Origin: Neoscytalidium dimidiatum
Taxonomy: Eukaryota; Ascomycota; Dothideomycetes; Botryosphaeriales; Botryosphaeriaceae
Direction: 5' to 3'
Assembly (NCBI GenBank): GCA_037367355.1
Contig: CM074698.1
Coordinates: 3,286,001 to 3,350,000, forward strand
Length of the DNA: 64,000 nucleotides
In this document: positions 1 through 11,244 of the stretch, piece after piece
Numbering within the stretch: position 1 is the stretch's first letter
Layout: each line of letters begins with the position of its first letter
Translations under genes and position numbers: made by a program
Notes under the pieces: model-generated
The model's input: only the letters and a program-made list of their open reading frames with translations
What the model was told of the DNA's origin: nothing
The model's database searches: none

Positions 1-1
1 C

Positions 2-901
2 GCAGTATCGAATCGCCAAGAGGAGGGGCACGCAGCCGACACAACAACGGCGCCGCCTTTACGGGCAACGTCATCATGCGCAGCTACCTCAAACCACGCA
101 GTGGGAGTCTCAGATGTAGATAGCGGCGGGAGGAGTAGCACTAACGATAGTGATGGTGGTGTCAATAGCCCTGCCCACACCACCACCACCACCAGCACTT
201 CTCCGCCGATCAACACCACGCACGCGACCACCCCTCCCGCACCAGAAGCGGAAGCTACGCCTCAGCCACACCCACCACCTGCAGCAGCAGTAGCAGGCAG
301 CCCTGACCCCGCACACACCCGCCCATCAGCAGCAGCAGCAGCAGCAGCAGGAGCACCGACGCCGGCCAAGCAGCGCCGCGGCGCCGAGCAGCGGACGCCG
401 GACGGCAGCCCCGGCGTAGCCCCAACTCTATACTACGTCCGCTCCGCCGCTGCCGCCGCCGCCCAGCAAAGCCATCAGTATCACCACCGATCGTCGCGCT
501 ACGGTCGCAGCCACCATCGCCACGGCGCCCAGCACCACCACCACCGCTATCGTCAAGACGAAGACGAGGGCGACGGTTCCGCAGGCGACGGCGCGGCGCT
601 CTTGTCGTCGAGCCACTACGAGGTTAGGCTGACGGCGTGGAATTGCTCGTGCCCGGCGTTCGCGTTCGCGTCCTTTCCCGCGGGGTTGTTGCCTGAGGCG
701 GGGACGGAGTCGGATGGTGAGGGTCATGGGTTTGGTGGGCTGAGGAGGGGTGGGGAGGGTGGGCTGGTGCCGCCAGTTTGTAAGCACTTGTTGGCTTGCT
801 TGCTGGTGGAGAGAGCGCCGGGGTTGTTTGGGCAGTGCGTTGAGGAGAGGGTTGTGGGTGTGGAGGAGGCGGCTGCGTGGGCGGCGGGGTGGGGTGGTTG
901 A
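2..901 (+). CDS. SWIM zinc-finger protein, 5' end outside the window
   Basis: The reading frame is open from base 2 to the TGA at 899-901, so the start lies upstream of the window. The first two thirds are low complexity: runs of Thr, Pro, His and Ala, including eight CAG units at 327-350 read as poly-Ala. The C-terminal part has a SWIM-type zinc site: Cys-Ser-Cys (codons around 644-652) and, after a Gly-rich insert, Cys-Lys-His followed by a hydrophobic LLACLL helix (around 779-800). This CxC...CxH arrangement is the SWIM signature. In fungi, short SWIM proteins include the Shu2/Sws1 homologous-recombination factors, and that role is possible here, but the visible part has no further identifying motif. 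The SWIM call is reasonably firm; the Shu2/Sws1 idea is only an inference. Confidence 0.72.
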   Translation, partial: AVSNRQEEGHAADTTTAPPLRATSSCAATSNHAVGVSDVDSGGRSSTNDSDGGVNSPAHTTTTTSTSPPINTTHATTPPAPEAEATPQPHPPPAAAVAGSPDPAHTRPSAAAAAAAGAPTPAKQRRGAEQRTPDGSPGVAPTLYYVRSAAAAAAQQSHQYHHRSSRYGRSHHRHGAQHHHHRYRQDEDEGDGSAGDGAALLSSSHYEVRLTAWNCSCPAFAFASFPAGLLPEAGTESDGEGHGFGGLRRGGEGGLVPPVCKHLLACLLVERAPGLFGQCVEERVVGVEEAAAWAAGWGG

Positions 902-2554
902 TGCGTAGAAGCCTTTCTGTGGAGAATGATTGCTTAGTATATGTAGAAGAGAAGCTGATGTGCGGGCTTGTGGGGAGGTTCGTTCCTAGTGTTCAATGCA
1001 AGTGTGCGTAGCAGAGAAAAAAGAATCTAATTTTCAGAACCAACACCTGTCTAGAAATTAACCGAAGCCAGACGTCTATGCAGTGAGGAGGGCGAGATGA
1101 CGACAGATTTACTCTTGAAAAAGCGGATCTTTCGTTGCGTCTTTATAGGAAGCATCTAAATAGCAAGATGATAGAAATGGTAATGCACATCGCAGAAACA
1201 ACCAGTGAGTCAACGCTCCTGGGCTATGTATGTGATTCTAAAGGAATGGGAGGCCTGTCTCATGCTGTTATGTCCTGTATCTATCTGTCTAAGCTTAGTG
1301 AAGATGTGAGTGGGACAGGTATTGAAGTATTCGCGAGCAAAACATGTACAGCAGGCGGTTCCCCCAGCGAAGAACCCGCTCACCGAGAACAAGCAACAGG
1401 TGCATCTATTCCATCCCTTAAGGCTAGCCATCAGGGTGTTCTCCCTGTAGCCATCAACGACTCGACTCCTCAGCTAGCTGCCTCACATTGGCGTAGGGGA
1501 GGGAACAGTGGTTAAGTGCAGCCGACCATACATCCCTAGAACCGCAGGAGGAGGGCGCGAGTTCCAGCTCGAGTTGTTTATCAGGGCACGGCTGCCAAAA
1601 AGGTGGATCCTCCGTAGAGCCTTTCTGATAGCGTGGGCTTGAAGTCCGGTGGTGTTCAGTTTTGCCTTTGGCACGATTGGTTTCTTTTTCTTTCTTCTTT
1701 TTGCTCTTTTGTTCTTCATATGCGAATCAAGAATGACCTTGATCTTTTTAGATCTACTCGAAAAGGGCGCTTCCGTGTGTGTTCGCGCGCGTGGAAGAGC
1801 TTCAGGGCTGCAGATGACGTCGTTGGGTGAAAATTTTGGAAAGAGCTGGCACCGCGAAATATCCTCAACAGCCCGTGAACAAATTCTTCACGTGTCTCCA
1901 ATAGACAACCTATCTACCAAGAGTATACCTGTCTCTTTCGCTAAAGTAAAGATTCGACTTATCGACCGAGTTTCCGTTCAAATTGATTGATCTAAGTTAA
2001 CTTCGCTATGGGGAATTAGGCAACTGCGTGTGCTTGAGCTGTACAGAGAACTTTGCAGCATATACTTCTAGCTGCCACTTGAACTCCTTTATTTCCTATA
2101 GTGTTAACGAAATAGGTGAAAGAAGATGCAAGTCAGTGTTAAGGGATAGCTAGGGCCAGAACGGACGAGGCGTCTAGTCAATAGTGCAGTGAAGGCATGA
2201 GAGAACTATTGGCATATAGTTCTATGTTCAATCAAGTACAAGCGTCACTGCTTCATGGGCCCAACGGGTGCATATGCCGGACGAAGTGAGCTGCACATAT
2301 AGATGAGGCACTGCAAGTATCCAGAAATTCTATCATTCATTACAGCATCCTAAGAGAAAGATTCTAGGAGCAGGGGGCCATGAAGAGCTCGAGTCAAACC
2401 CGGCTGGAAGAAGCGACCATATGAACATGATGCCAGAACACAAAACGCCGAGCTCGGTCGAGCTGAAAATGTGTCTTCCTCGACTCTCTATCAAACGTCC
2501 CGGCTGCCCTTCAGCCTACTATTTTTCCTCTCCAGACACTCCTACGATAACCGC
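902..2554. other. Intergenic, 1.65 kb, no gene supported
   Basis: This lies between the SWIM gene and the 3' end of RPN8 (convergent). It contains several short open frames on both strands, including one of 126 codons at 1135-1515, but none has a recognisable motif, consistent codon bias or splice context. I see no tRNA. Confidence 0.6.
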
Positions 2555-3773
2555 TTATTTCTTCTTATCCGGCTCCTTGCCCTTCCCCTTGTCACTACCC
2601 TTAGCCTCCTTGCTCTCCCCATTCGTGGCAGCAGTGCCGTTCGCCGCGGCACCGTTGACCTGCTTCTCGGAACCCTCCTTCCTTGCTGCAGCAGTGCCGT
2701 TCTCCTTATCCTCCTGCTGCTGCTTATTCTGGATCTTGTTCTCAATAAGGTCGTGGAATGCGGTGATAGCGCGGATCAAGCTGCTAAGATAGATGGTCAT
2801 GAGCTGGTCGTTCGTCTTGACGCTCATCGCGCGGGCGAGATCGCTATCTCCGACGGCTGAGGCAGTGTCGCCACCGATGGGCTTGGGTGTGGTTAAGTTG
2901 GGGAGAAGGTTAAAGACATCCTGTAAGTTCCCAAGGATGGCGTGGTTGACGGGGAGGTCACCGTCGAGGACCTTCTGCAGGTAGGTGCCGATGTCTCGTA
3001 GACGCAGGTGCAAGCCTTGCAGCGATTGAAGCTGGGAGGTTATGCGCGTCGACAGAGTACCGACAGCCACATCACGGATGTCGCGCAGCAAGTGCTCCAC
3101 TCCGATCTCCTCTGCCTCTTCCGCCTCGATAATGCTGGGCGTGTGCACGAAGGTCTTAGTCGTTGTGGTACCATCCTTTGAATCCTCTTGTCAGCTTCTG
3201 CGTTGAATGATATATGATGTGCCATGTGATGACATACATCCTTGATCTCCTCCACAGCGAAGTATGCATCCGTCGGCACGCCGACTTCCTTGGGCTGCAC
3301 ATCGATGATGACCAGCAGCGGGTTGGGTGTGTATCTCTTGAACAGCTCGTTGATCTCCAAATCCGATGCGCGCAGTTTGGGCCCAGAGTGGTACCAGCCG
3401 ATGAGCTTCTCGCGCGCGTTGACCTTCTTGAACATGTCGTTCATCGACTCGACGTAGTTGTGGTCTAGGAACCATACGGACGGGTCCTTCTCGTCTTCCT
3501 CAAAGGGCACTACGCGTAGAGGCTAGGGTTAGTCAAGATGGACGGCGGCGATGCAGCGATGGCGAGCGAAGGTCGCGTGGGCAGCTTACCGGCGAAGCTG
3601 TTTGATACCCGGACGTTCTTGCCATCGTTCTGGCCCAGAAGCACACCGACGACTCGCTTCTTGGTTCCTTTGGCAGTACGACCATAGTGATCTGCAGCAG
3701 AGAGGAGAACGAGCGGAGCGACGGACACGTTCCGCGTCACCAGTGACAAGGTCTCCGCTGTTGTGGCGGGCAT
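2555..3773 (-). CDS. RPN8: 26S proteasome regulatory subunit Rpn8 (MPN-domain lid subunit)
   Basis: Three exons at 3773-3590, 3509-3238 and 3175-2555 give 358 residues; each junction is GT..AG and the phases close (1, 0). The N-terminal MPN domain (about residues 10-150) includes the strand VVGVLLG and the segment [10 protein letters not shown]. It lacks the full zinc-binding JAMM residues, as expected for Rpn8, which pairs with the catalytic Rpn11. Rpn8 is a lid subunit of the 19S particle; the Rpn8-Rpn11 heterodimer positions the deubiquitinase over the substrate channel. The C-terminal half is helical ([16 protein letters not shown] through the [18 protein letters not shown] region), followed by a charged Lys/Glu/Asn-rich tail of about 60 residues that is longer than in yeast (338 residues). 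The start at 3773 is the only ATG upstream of the MPN fold in this frame. Confidence 0.95.
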
Positions 3774-4280
3774 GGCGGGCTGCAGCAGCGAGTCTGAAGG
3801 AGCGGAAAACGGATGTGGAGGAGGATCAGGGATGAGACAGCCCGGGCTTGGGCTGTTGGTGAGTGAGGGAGGCGGAATGCGTAGAGATGAAGGACGTAAC
3901 GGGAGTGCGATGTTGAAGCTGGAGCAGCCGGGTTAAGCTCAGAGCTTCCACGCCGGTGACGATGCGCCTTGCCAAGACCGCACGTTGGGCGGTCAGACAC
4001 TGCAGAATCATCAGCACGCCATTCGCCCCGGCTTCCAAGCAGCATGCTCCGCGTAACCTGCAGGATCAGACCATCAAGTAAAGTCTACGAGAACTAAGCC
4101 TCCTCTTGAATGCTTGCTCCACTCCATAAATTGCAGCTTAATCATTCCATTCTCTTTCCTTTACCCAGCAGAAGCCCCATATGGATTGGAGATTTCACGC
4201 ATGCTATCGAGATCAAGGGAGCCAAAACGCAAATTGATATTAACATGAATACAACTAGTACAAGGATATCGTCATCTCCT
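3774..4280. other. Intergenic between RPN8 promoter and permease 3' end
   Basis: About 500 bp holding the RPN8 upstream region (RPN8 is transcribed leftward) and the 3' flank of the permease. Short open frames on the minus strand overlap each other and look like chance. No distinct TATA box or repeat is visible. Confidence 0.55.
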
Positions 4281-5995
4281 CTAAGCCTTCGTCATCTCTT
4301 CTTTGCCATCGGCATCAGCGCTTGATGTTTCCGGGACAACTGGCATCCCAGCAACGACGCCGATATCCTCAGGATTCTCAACCTGCATGACGGGCGGTCC
4401 CTTGAAGTCCTTCCGGCCCCGGATCAGGTACCATACCAGAGAAATGGTTCCGAAACCAACGAACACGACCGAGGCGTAGTTCATCGTGGTAGCATCCACG
4501 GGCAAACTAACTGGCATGCAGAAAAGCACGACCGCGAGGACGATCCAGCAGATGGTCAAGATGTTAATAGCAAGGCCAAATTTGCCGAGCGAGAAAGTCG
4601 AGTGGCGGACCAGCTTACGACCCCGCAGAACACTGACGAGAATTGGTCCACCGTAGGACGCGCTCAGACAGATAGTGGCGCATCCGGTGAAAGAGTTGAA
4701 AGCCGCGCTGGAGCCGAAGTAAATCAGACCCAAAAGACAGTCAACGAGAGTAGAGAGCACAAGCCCCCAAAGAGGAATGTCGAAACGCTTGTCAATACGA
4801 GACCAGAGCCGACTTCCAGGAATGGCGCCGTCACGAGCAAAGGCATACGTGCAACGGCTGGCGGCTGTGAGAGCTCCTGTGCCAGCGAAGAACAGGATGC
4901 CGAGAATAAGGAACAGAAGACCAAAGCCGCCGGCTGCGCTGCCAGTCGCGGTCTTGAAGAGGAAACCGATCGGCTGTCCGCTGGCAACATCTAGTAGCGT
5001 CTGCACATCTGGCAAAACGAACAGGATCGGAATCAGGTAAATAACGCCGGTGACACCAGCCGCAGCGACAGAGAGAACGATGGCCTTAGGAACCTCGCGC
5101 TCAGGGCTTTGGACCTCCTCACACATAGCAGCGACCATGCCATAACCAGTCAAGGTATATGCAGCCTGCAGAAGACCGACGAAGAACGCCCAGCCAGAAG
5201 GCCTGAAGGGGCGTGGTTAGAATGGATCGGTGCAAAGAATGGGATTGCCAACTTACCATCCACTGCTTGAAGCATCATAGTGCGCGAAGACAAACTCGCC
5301 ACTTCGCTTGTTATCAGCCATAGAGAGAACCGTCACCAAGATAATGATGACGCTGGCGGCTGTCCAGTAGATGCAAATTTTATTAATCAAGTCCAGGTAC
5401 TTGGCACCGAAAACATTGATCAAAAAGCAGACCAACATGACAGCCCAGAACATCAAGATGGTCTGCCATTCGTTGGCGACGAAATCCTCGTTCCACAAAC
5501 TGATGGCACTGAGGATGAGCTGGCCACCAGAGAAGTTGATACTGCAGGTGACCAGCCAGTTGCCAACCAAGGTCAGCCAACCTACGATCCACGAGGATAT
5601 TGGTGCCCATTCTTTTGTCGCAAGCATTGCAGCCCAGTAGTAGACACCTCCGGCAGTGGGGTACACGGCGCAAATCTCGGCCAGCGAAGCGGCAATGGCC
5701 AGGGAAATGAGGGAAATCAAGACCCAGCCCCAGAGAATGGTCACAGATTGTCCGTCGGTCAGGGTGATCTTTTTCAAGTCAGCAAGTTTCGATTACGAGC
5801 TGCGATTGGCGGGCTTACGTAGAACGTGGTGGAGAGACCAAAGGGGACGGCCATGATGGCGAACGACAGGCCCAAGACCGAGAACATGCTGAGATTCCGG
5901 GGCAATTCGGCCTTGTAACCCATCTTCGCCAGCGCAGCGTCTGCGGAGGCGTCAACGGAGCCATGGCGGCCGCTGGCTACAGAGTTCTGGCGCAT
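4281..5995 (-). CDS. APC-superfamily permease, GABA/choline/amino-acid type
   Basis: Three exons at 5995-5819, 5768-5257 and 5202-4281 encode 536 residues. Both introns are about 50 nt, the first with a good CTGAC branch site. The protein has about 12 hydrophobic segments and the hallmarks of the fungal amino acid/choline transporter group: an N-terminal LAKMGYKAELPRNLSMFS lead-in to TM1, IWGWVLISLISLA at TM2, EICAVYPTAGGVYYW, and GYGMVAAMCEEVQSPEREVP between TM segments. Such permeases sit in the plasma membrane (or vacuole) and import GABA, choline or other amino-compounds with protons; the substrate cannot be read from the sequence. The N- and C-termini are short, hydrophilic and cytosolic by analogy. 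Two GATA-type motifs upstream are compatible with nitrogen control. Confidence 0.9.
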
Positions 5996-6558
5996 TGCGG
6001 GTGGTGGTTGAGCACCGAGGCTCCTGTAGCGGCGATTGAGGAAGATGTCGGCGGCAGCGGACAGGAAGACAGCAAGATGGTCTCTGGAGATCTGTCAGTT
6101 GGCTGGGTGTGAAGGCGCGCACGGGTAGTTGTGACGGCGTCAGTCTCCACTCCCACACTGGCACTGGCGGGCGGACAGCGGTCGGAGGGTGCGCGGGCAA
6201 AAAAAGCTGCCAACAGTGGACGAGCTGGGCCGGAGAACTAACGGCGGCAATTCCGCATCTCGAGGGCAGCTCCGCAAACGCAGCGCACGGGGACGCGTCG
6301 CGGCGGGCTTGTGAGGCGGGCAGAGGGATTGGGATGACTTACAGGTCCAAAGCTGGCGCAGCAGCACGCGCACCGTTGCGAGGGAGAGACGAAGGTTGGA
6401 GGAGCGACTCAGCTCCTGGACGGGCGCAGAGCCGCCATTATGATTCTGGTTCAGCCCTGCGCGCGACTGGACCAGGCCCCGCGATAGCGTCGGCAGCGGG
6501 ATAGTGTGGGCGCGCTTGGTTGCCGCGTGGGTTAGCGGAGCAAGGCGGGCAGCGCTGC

Positions 6559-6564
6559 GATAAG
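6559..6564 (+). promoter_or_regulatory. GATA-factor site (CGATAAG core) upstream of the permease
   Basis: The sequence cGATAAG matches the HGATAR consensus bound by AreA/Nit2-type nitrogen regulators. It lies about 560 bp upstream of the permease start codon at 5995. A second copy, TGATAAG on the minus strand, is at 6757-6762. Six-base sites occur often by chance, so the regulatory reading is only suggestive. Confidence 0.3.
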
Positions 6565-6756
6565 CCCGACGCCAGTGACATAACGTCTTGACGAGCTTTT
6601 CCCGGTCATCGGAGCCCCAGCCGGGCCCTGCCGAGCTCTCATCTGGCAGCCAGGCACGCGCGCCCTGCGCTCTTTGCGCCCGCCCATGACTTGCAATCTT
6701 CAACGCTTACCAGATTTCTTGTCTCAACCCCGGTATCAGTCCTCCCTGCAGCCGCT

Positions 6757-6762
6757 CTTATC
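6757..6762 (-). promoter_or_regulatory. Second GATA-factor site upstream of the permease
   Basis: CTTATC on the plus strand reads GATAAG, preceded by T, on the minus strand (HGATAR). Together with 6559-6564 it makes a pair about 200 bp apart upstream of a nitrogen-compound permease. Function is inferred. Confidence 0.28.
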
Positions 6763-7111
6763 AACCTACCCTTGCTCCATCGGGAAACATCTTGCAGCGC
6801 CTCCTCCGGACATATCACCGCGCCCGCCCCCAGCGCTGGCTTTTCATCTCGAGATTCATTGACACGCCTGATCCAAAGCTGCGCCATTCGCCATGTACGA
6901 CTTCCGGAGCCCCGTCCGCGGCAGTCCTGATCCGATGCCTATCAGCCCCCAGGTCCCGCTCCTGCGGAGCCTCAGCTGAGCTTGGCTTTGTGCTTGAATA
7001 CTGCGCTTCCGCTGTTCTCCACATGCTTGCTAACGACTAACTCGACTGATCTCCTGTAGATGGCTGGCCAGACTTGATTCAATCTTCAAACATCCTGGGT
7101 GTGGGTTGCGC

Positions 7112-7128
7112 AAAAAAAAAAAAAAAAA
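7112..7128 (+). repeat. A17 homopolymer
   Basis: Seventeen consecutive A residues at the transition into the AT-richer gene-poor stretch. It could be a remnant of a retroposed poly-A tail or a simple slippage tract. No flanking target-site duplication was recognised. Confidence 0.8.
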
Positions 7129-7779
7129 TCACGATTTCTTCCGAAGCGATTGGATCAGAAGCAGTGCCAGCTGATAACTGTAGACCCCTTAAAGATACGA
7201 ACGCTCCCATATACGGACGTAGCATTACTCGCCAATCGCATTCCACTCCGATTGTGCCGTGGATCTATCAGTATTCGTGCCACCGGGAAATCAAGCTCGA
7301 AGGAAAACCCAAGGAACGCCGACGAAGCATTCGCTTCCAAATGCCGAATCGGCTATACCTTTTCTAGCCCTTGAAATTGCTCTTGAAATGCGAGTTCTGA
7401 CATGCCACCGAAGCCCAGTTTCCGGGAACAGCCGGGCATTCGGCATGCGAGCATTCAACGCACTTTGCGCTGTATCGGGCGCTAAATGTCTACCAGTGGT
7501 TTTTGATAATTAGTAGCAATGGCATTTCGGCAGGAGCAAGTCAATTTTTGGTATCAATCTCTGTATAAGCAGATGCAGTTTAATATAAAACTTTTAATCG
7601 GGATGACTTTTATGGCTGCACTTGTATGTACATTCGGATCCAGCACGTTACTTTCACAAACGCACACGCGCACACACTGCATTGCTGTGCTTGATTGAAA
7701 AATTATGTAGTGTTCTCTCACCTCGGACACTTCATTTTGAACAACACTCGTACCAGGAATGCCAAAAGCGGGCTTGTCA

Positions 7780-8556
7780 CATGTGGCCTGACGTAAACTG
7801 TTCAATCCCGGAGGAGTATTGGACTGAGAACCATAAAGATATTTCTTCCGACGGGGCAAAGAGGAATAATATAGGGCGAATCTTGCTCAATATTATAGTT
7901 AATGTGACCTGACCAAGGAAGAGAACAAGTCTGAAGCGTTCAGGGGAATTGTGGAAGCGTATCTCAACGAGGGGTACCCAACTGAAATATGGGAAGGAGA
8001 CCTGAGCGGCATTTAAATTGGATCCTAGAGGGACTACTGTAGCCTGATCAAAAGCAGTATCTTGCATATGCATCAGTCAGTGAACCAGTGTTTTACGAGG
8101 ATTTTCATTGTGAGATGCTGCTCACCCTGGCGGAGATTATTGGAGCCAGGACGGCGCTGGTCCATGGTTCTTTTGGACTGATCATGGACAGATTCATCCA
8201 GCTCCGCGGAGACCTGAAACATATCGGGCTACATAAGTCCTAGAGGGAAGCAAATACTGTAATACCAATAGAAATACCGCAGGCTATCGGTAGTTCTATC
8301 GATTTGGACGAGCGCTTCTCGATGTCGGCGACGTATTTCGCCATGCCTCTTTTAACTACTTCCGAACACACTCCTAATGAAAACGGCCGATCATGGTTTC
8401 GGGATGTTACTCAGAAACTATGGAGCTGACTATTCCCTACAAGCGGGCTTGCTTAAGACGTTCCTCGACAAATTACACAACTGTCCCACTCCACCGGAAG
8501 ATTTCAATTGGACCTACAGCGTCTCAGGAAGAAACCTAGCTATGAAAAGTAACAGA
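7780..8556 (+). pseudogene. Decayed protein-coding region, family unknown
   Basis: Protein-like reading continues across this stretch but is broken by frame changes and stops. One frame, to about 7912, reads PEEYWTENHKDISSDG and then IGRILLNIIVNV. A shifted frame from 7906 reads on through KSEAFRGIVEAYLNEGYPTE to a stop near 8010. A third frame runs from 8043 through LAYASVSEPVFYEDF and EMLLTLAEIIGARTALVHG to a stop at 8241-8243. It continues in the same frame through IDLDERFSMSATYFAMP and NGRSWFRDVTQKLWS to stops near 8428 and beyond. These segments have ordinary soluble-protein composition and follow one another on one strand, as expected for a mutated gene rather than chance frames. No start, splice model or family could be assigned. 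An active gene with unrecognised introns is a weaker alternative. Confidence 0.4.
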
Positions 8557-9598
8557 ACCAACACTCGGGTGTGACGGGGCAAGACTACAGCATTGTCCTC
8601 ATAATCAAGTAATTCTGCTAGCAACTATGTCGTGTGAATGCATACAGCATAATCATTTTCAGGAGGCAGGTGATGGGCTAGAAGATATCGTGAATGGCTC
8701 ATAGAGGGGAGCAAGGACTGCTGAATGAGTAGGAAAGTGACCTGAGGGTATATGGATAGACGAGCCTTGCCACTTCATTGATCCTCTAAGAATTGAGCAT
8801 TCGCACTGACTTATTCCTTTGTTTACTTCCGAGAGTGAACTAAAAAGTTACTATAGAAGGCGCTTGAACAACAATACTACTTATTTCCACCTCCTAGACA
8901 CATTGACAATTTGACGTATGTTTCAAGTGCTTTGCCATGCACAATGCAGCGGAGCATTGAGTGCCGATACCCACATTCGGACAACAGAATCCCGAAAGCT
9001 CTGACACCGTTTTCTGCCACCAAAGAGATCATCGCGCCGCACGACAACTAGTATTATCCACCCCGTCCACGCTCGATGGGACTAAATGAGCTGCCATGCG
9101 CATGTATCATGTGGATAGAGCAAGAAAATGCCACCCGCTCGGACATGGGCCGGGCTCGGCGCACTCTCCCCGCACTCTCGCTTGACCTGCCCCTGCCCCA
9201 CCACCCCTCCCTCCATCACCCCAGCCGACGTCAACTGCTGACCTTCCGGACTCTACAGCATGCATTCCACGATTGGCTACCGTACCACAGGGGCCATGTC
9301 TCGCCGGACGAGGGACACGCGAGGCTCAGACTGGGGCCACTGTCGTCCGAAGCCCGCTGCCCAAACAACAGCTATAAAGAGCCGTGAGCAGAGCCGCCCC
9401 GCTCCACGATGAGGCCATTCGCTACCGGGCCACTCTTATCGAGCACGTCATCCGCCAATTGATCCATTGAGGAACGAGCAAAATACAAACCCCCAAAAAT
9501 ATATATTTATATCAAGTCCCTGGTCTAGCAGGCAAAAAAACAGATTCGAGGGTCTTCGATCCCTGCCCGCATCATCACAGTCACCACCATCGCCCAAA
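8557..9598. other. Intergenic, upstream region of the polyol dehydrogenase
   Basis: About 1 kb without a supported gene. It contains a TATAAA at 9373-9378 and an AT-rich block (about 9495-9512) close to the dehydrogenase start. Short open frames near 9076 and 9467 run into the dehydrogenase leader and are not credible genes. Confidence 0.55.
9373..9378 (+). promoter_or_regulatory. Candidate TATA box of the polyol dehydrogenase gene
   Basis: TATAAA flanked by GC sequence, 226 bp upstream of the ATG at 9599. The distance fits a gene with a leader of about 100-190 nt. Confidence 0.35.
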
Positions 9599-10865
9599 AT
9601 GAGCAGCAACAACGCCTGGCCGCCGGAGGATGAGAAGGTGTGTACGTGTGAAGCTCAATTGCCCCCTCCACTTGTTCCCACCCTGACTCTAGATCAACCG
9701 ATCGAAGGAATAAGAGGCACCAGTACGGGGAATACGCGCTAGTGTTGCTGACACCACCTCCCACCCCACCAAACAGAACCCCTCCCTCCTCCTCTACAAC
9801 CCGCACGACGCCCGCATCCTCAACCGGCCCGTCCCGCAGCCCACCGACCCGCACGACGTCCTGATCCGCATCGCCTACGTCGGCTGCTGCGGCTCGGACG
9901 TGCACTTCTGGCACCACGGCGGCATGTCGCGCAAGGTGTCGCCGGCCGCGCCCATCGTCATGGGCCACGAGGCCTCGGGCACGGTGCACGCCGTCGGCCG
10001 CGCCGTGACGACGCTGCGCCCGGGCGACGCCGTCGCCATCGAGCCGGGCTACCCGTGCCGCCGCTGCCGCGCCTGCAAGGAGGGCCGCTACAACCTGTGC
10101 AAGGGCATGCGCTTCGCCGCCGCGCCCGGCGGCATCGCCGCCGGCGTCGAGAAGCTCGCCACGCACGGCACGCTGTGCAGGTTCTTCCGCATCCCCGAGG
10201 ACTTCTGCTACAAGCTCGGCGACGGCGTCGGCCTCGACGAGGCCGTGCTGGTCGAGCCGCTGGCCGTCGCCGTCCACGCGAATCGCCTGGCGGACGTGCG
10301 CGCCGGGCAGGCCGTCGTCGTCATGGGGAGCGGCACGATCGGGCTGTTTTGCGCGGCGGTCGCCAGGGCGTTCGGCGCCGCGAGGGTCGTGGTCGTGGAT
10401 ATATTGGAGAAGAAGCTGGAGTTCGCGAGGGGTTTCGTCGACGGCGTGAGGACGTTTTCGCCGGCGAAGGAGGACGATGCGGAGGCGTCGGCGGCGAGGC
10501 TGGTGCGGGAGCATGGGCTGGGCGATGGCGCGGATGTCGTGCTTGAGGCGACCGGCGCGGAGCCCTGTATCCAGTCTGGCGTGTATCTGCTCAAGATGGG
10601 CGGGACGTTCGTACAAGTGGGGCTGGGGAAGAGCTTGTTGCAGTTCCCCATGGTGCGGATGTCAGAGAAGGAGCTCACGGTCAAGGGATGCTTCAGGTAC
10701 GGGGCGGGCGATTTCGAGCTTGCACTGCAGTTGATCAGGGAAGGGAAGGTGAGTGTGAAGCCGCTGATTAGCTCAGAGGTGCCCTTTGAGCAGGCTACCG
10801 AAGCGTGGGAGAGGACGAGTAGGGGAGAAGGAATCAAAAACTTGATCAGGGGGGTTCAGGACTGA
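9599..10865 (+). CDS. Zinc-dependent MDR polyol (sorbitol/xylitol-type) dehydrogenase
   Basis: Exon 1 is 9599-9637 (13 codons); a 139-nt intron (GTGTGT..ACAG) leads to exon 2, 9777-10865, giving 375 residues. It has a medium-chain dehydrogenase fold: the catalytic-zinc segment GCCGSDVHFW, then GHEASG, a structural-zinc lobe with four Cys in PCRRCRACKEGRYNLC, and a Rossmann motif GSGTIGLFCA followed by VVVVDI. The acidic Asp at the end of beta-2 favours NAD over NADP. The order and spacing match xylitol, L-arabinitol and sorbitol dehydrogenases, cytosolic enzymes that oxidise polyols to ketoses in pentose and hexitol catabolism; which polyol is used is not decidable here. Exon 2 is very GC-rich, which creates a long antisense open frame that is not a gene. 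The next gene is convergent. Confidence 0.93.
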
Positions 10866-11244
10866 GAGTAAGAGGAAAAGAACTCGAAAACACATAATAC
10901 ACGACGCTTATTTCGTACGATTCGCAAGAGTCTGAGGAGGCTGTTCATCGGCGTTTTGATTTTCTTAGCTGCCAGTGTGTACTCACCGGCACAGACGATG
11001 TCAGTCCTCTCTAACGCGAATATGTGCATGAAAATCCCCGGATATCCTCAAAAGCCGCAATAGCACCGATCACCCATGGGTTGCTCGCACTACTCTAACC
11101 AATGCACTGCATTTCCTCTTTTCCAGGCCGCTTTGGAGCGCTTTTCAATTTTGCCAATACGTGATCCAATTTCCGCTGCCATGCTAGCTTGAGCGGGTTG
11201 AAAAGAAACGAATGGCTTTGGAGAGTGATCATGAGCTGATAAAC
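10866..11244. other. Convergent intergenic spacer
   Basis: About 380 bp between the 3' ends of the polyol dehydrogenase (plus) and the deuterolysin-like gene (minus). Only 3' flanking sequence is seen. Confidence 0.6.

Larger units (their letters stand above)
5996..7779. other. Gene-poor stretch upstream of the permease
   Basis: About 1.8 kb between the permease start and the decayed region. The left part (6000-7000) is GC-rich with overlapping short frames on both strands, none convincing. The right part becomes AT-richer and contains a 17-nt A run. No RNA gene or intact CDS is visible. Confidence 0.55.

Noticed and set aside
9525..10616. 363-codon antisense frame over the polyol dehydrogenase
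   Set aside because: Arg/Ala/Asp-rich shadow produced by high third-position GC on the coding strand; no motif of its own.
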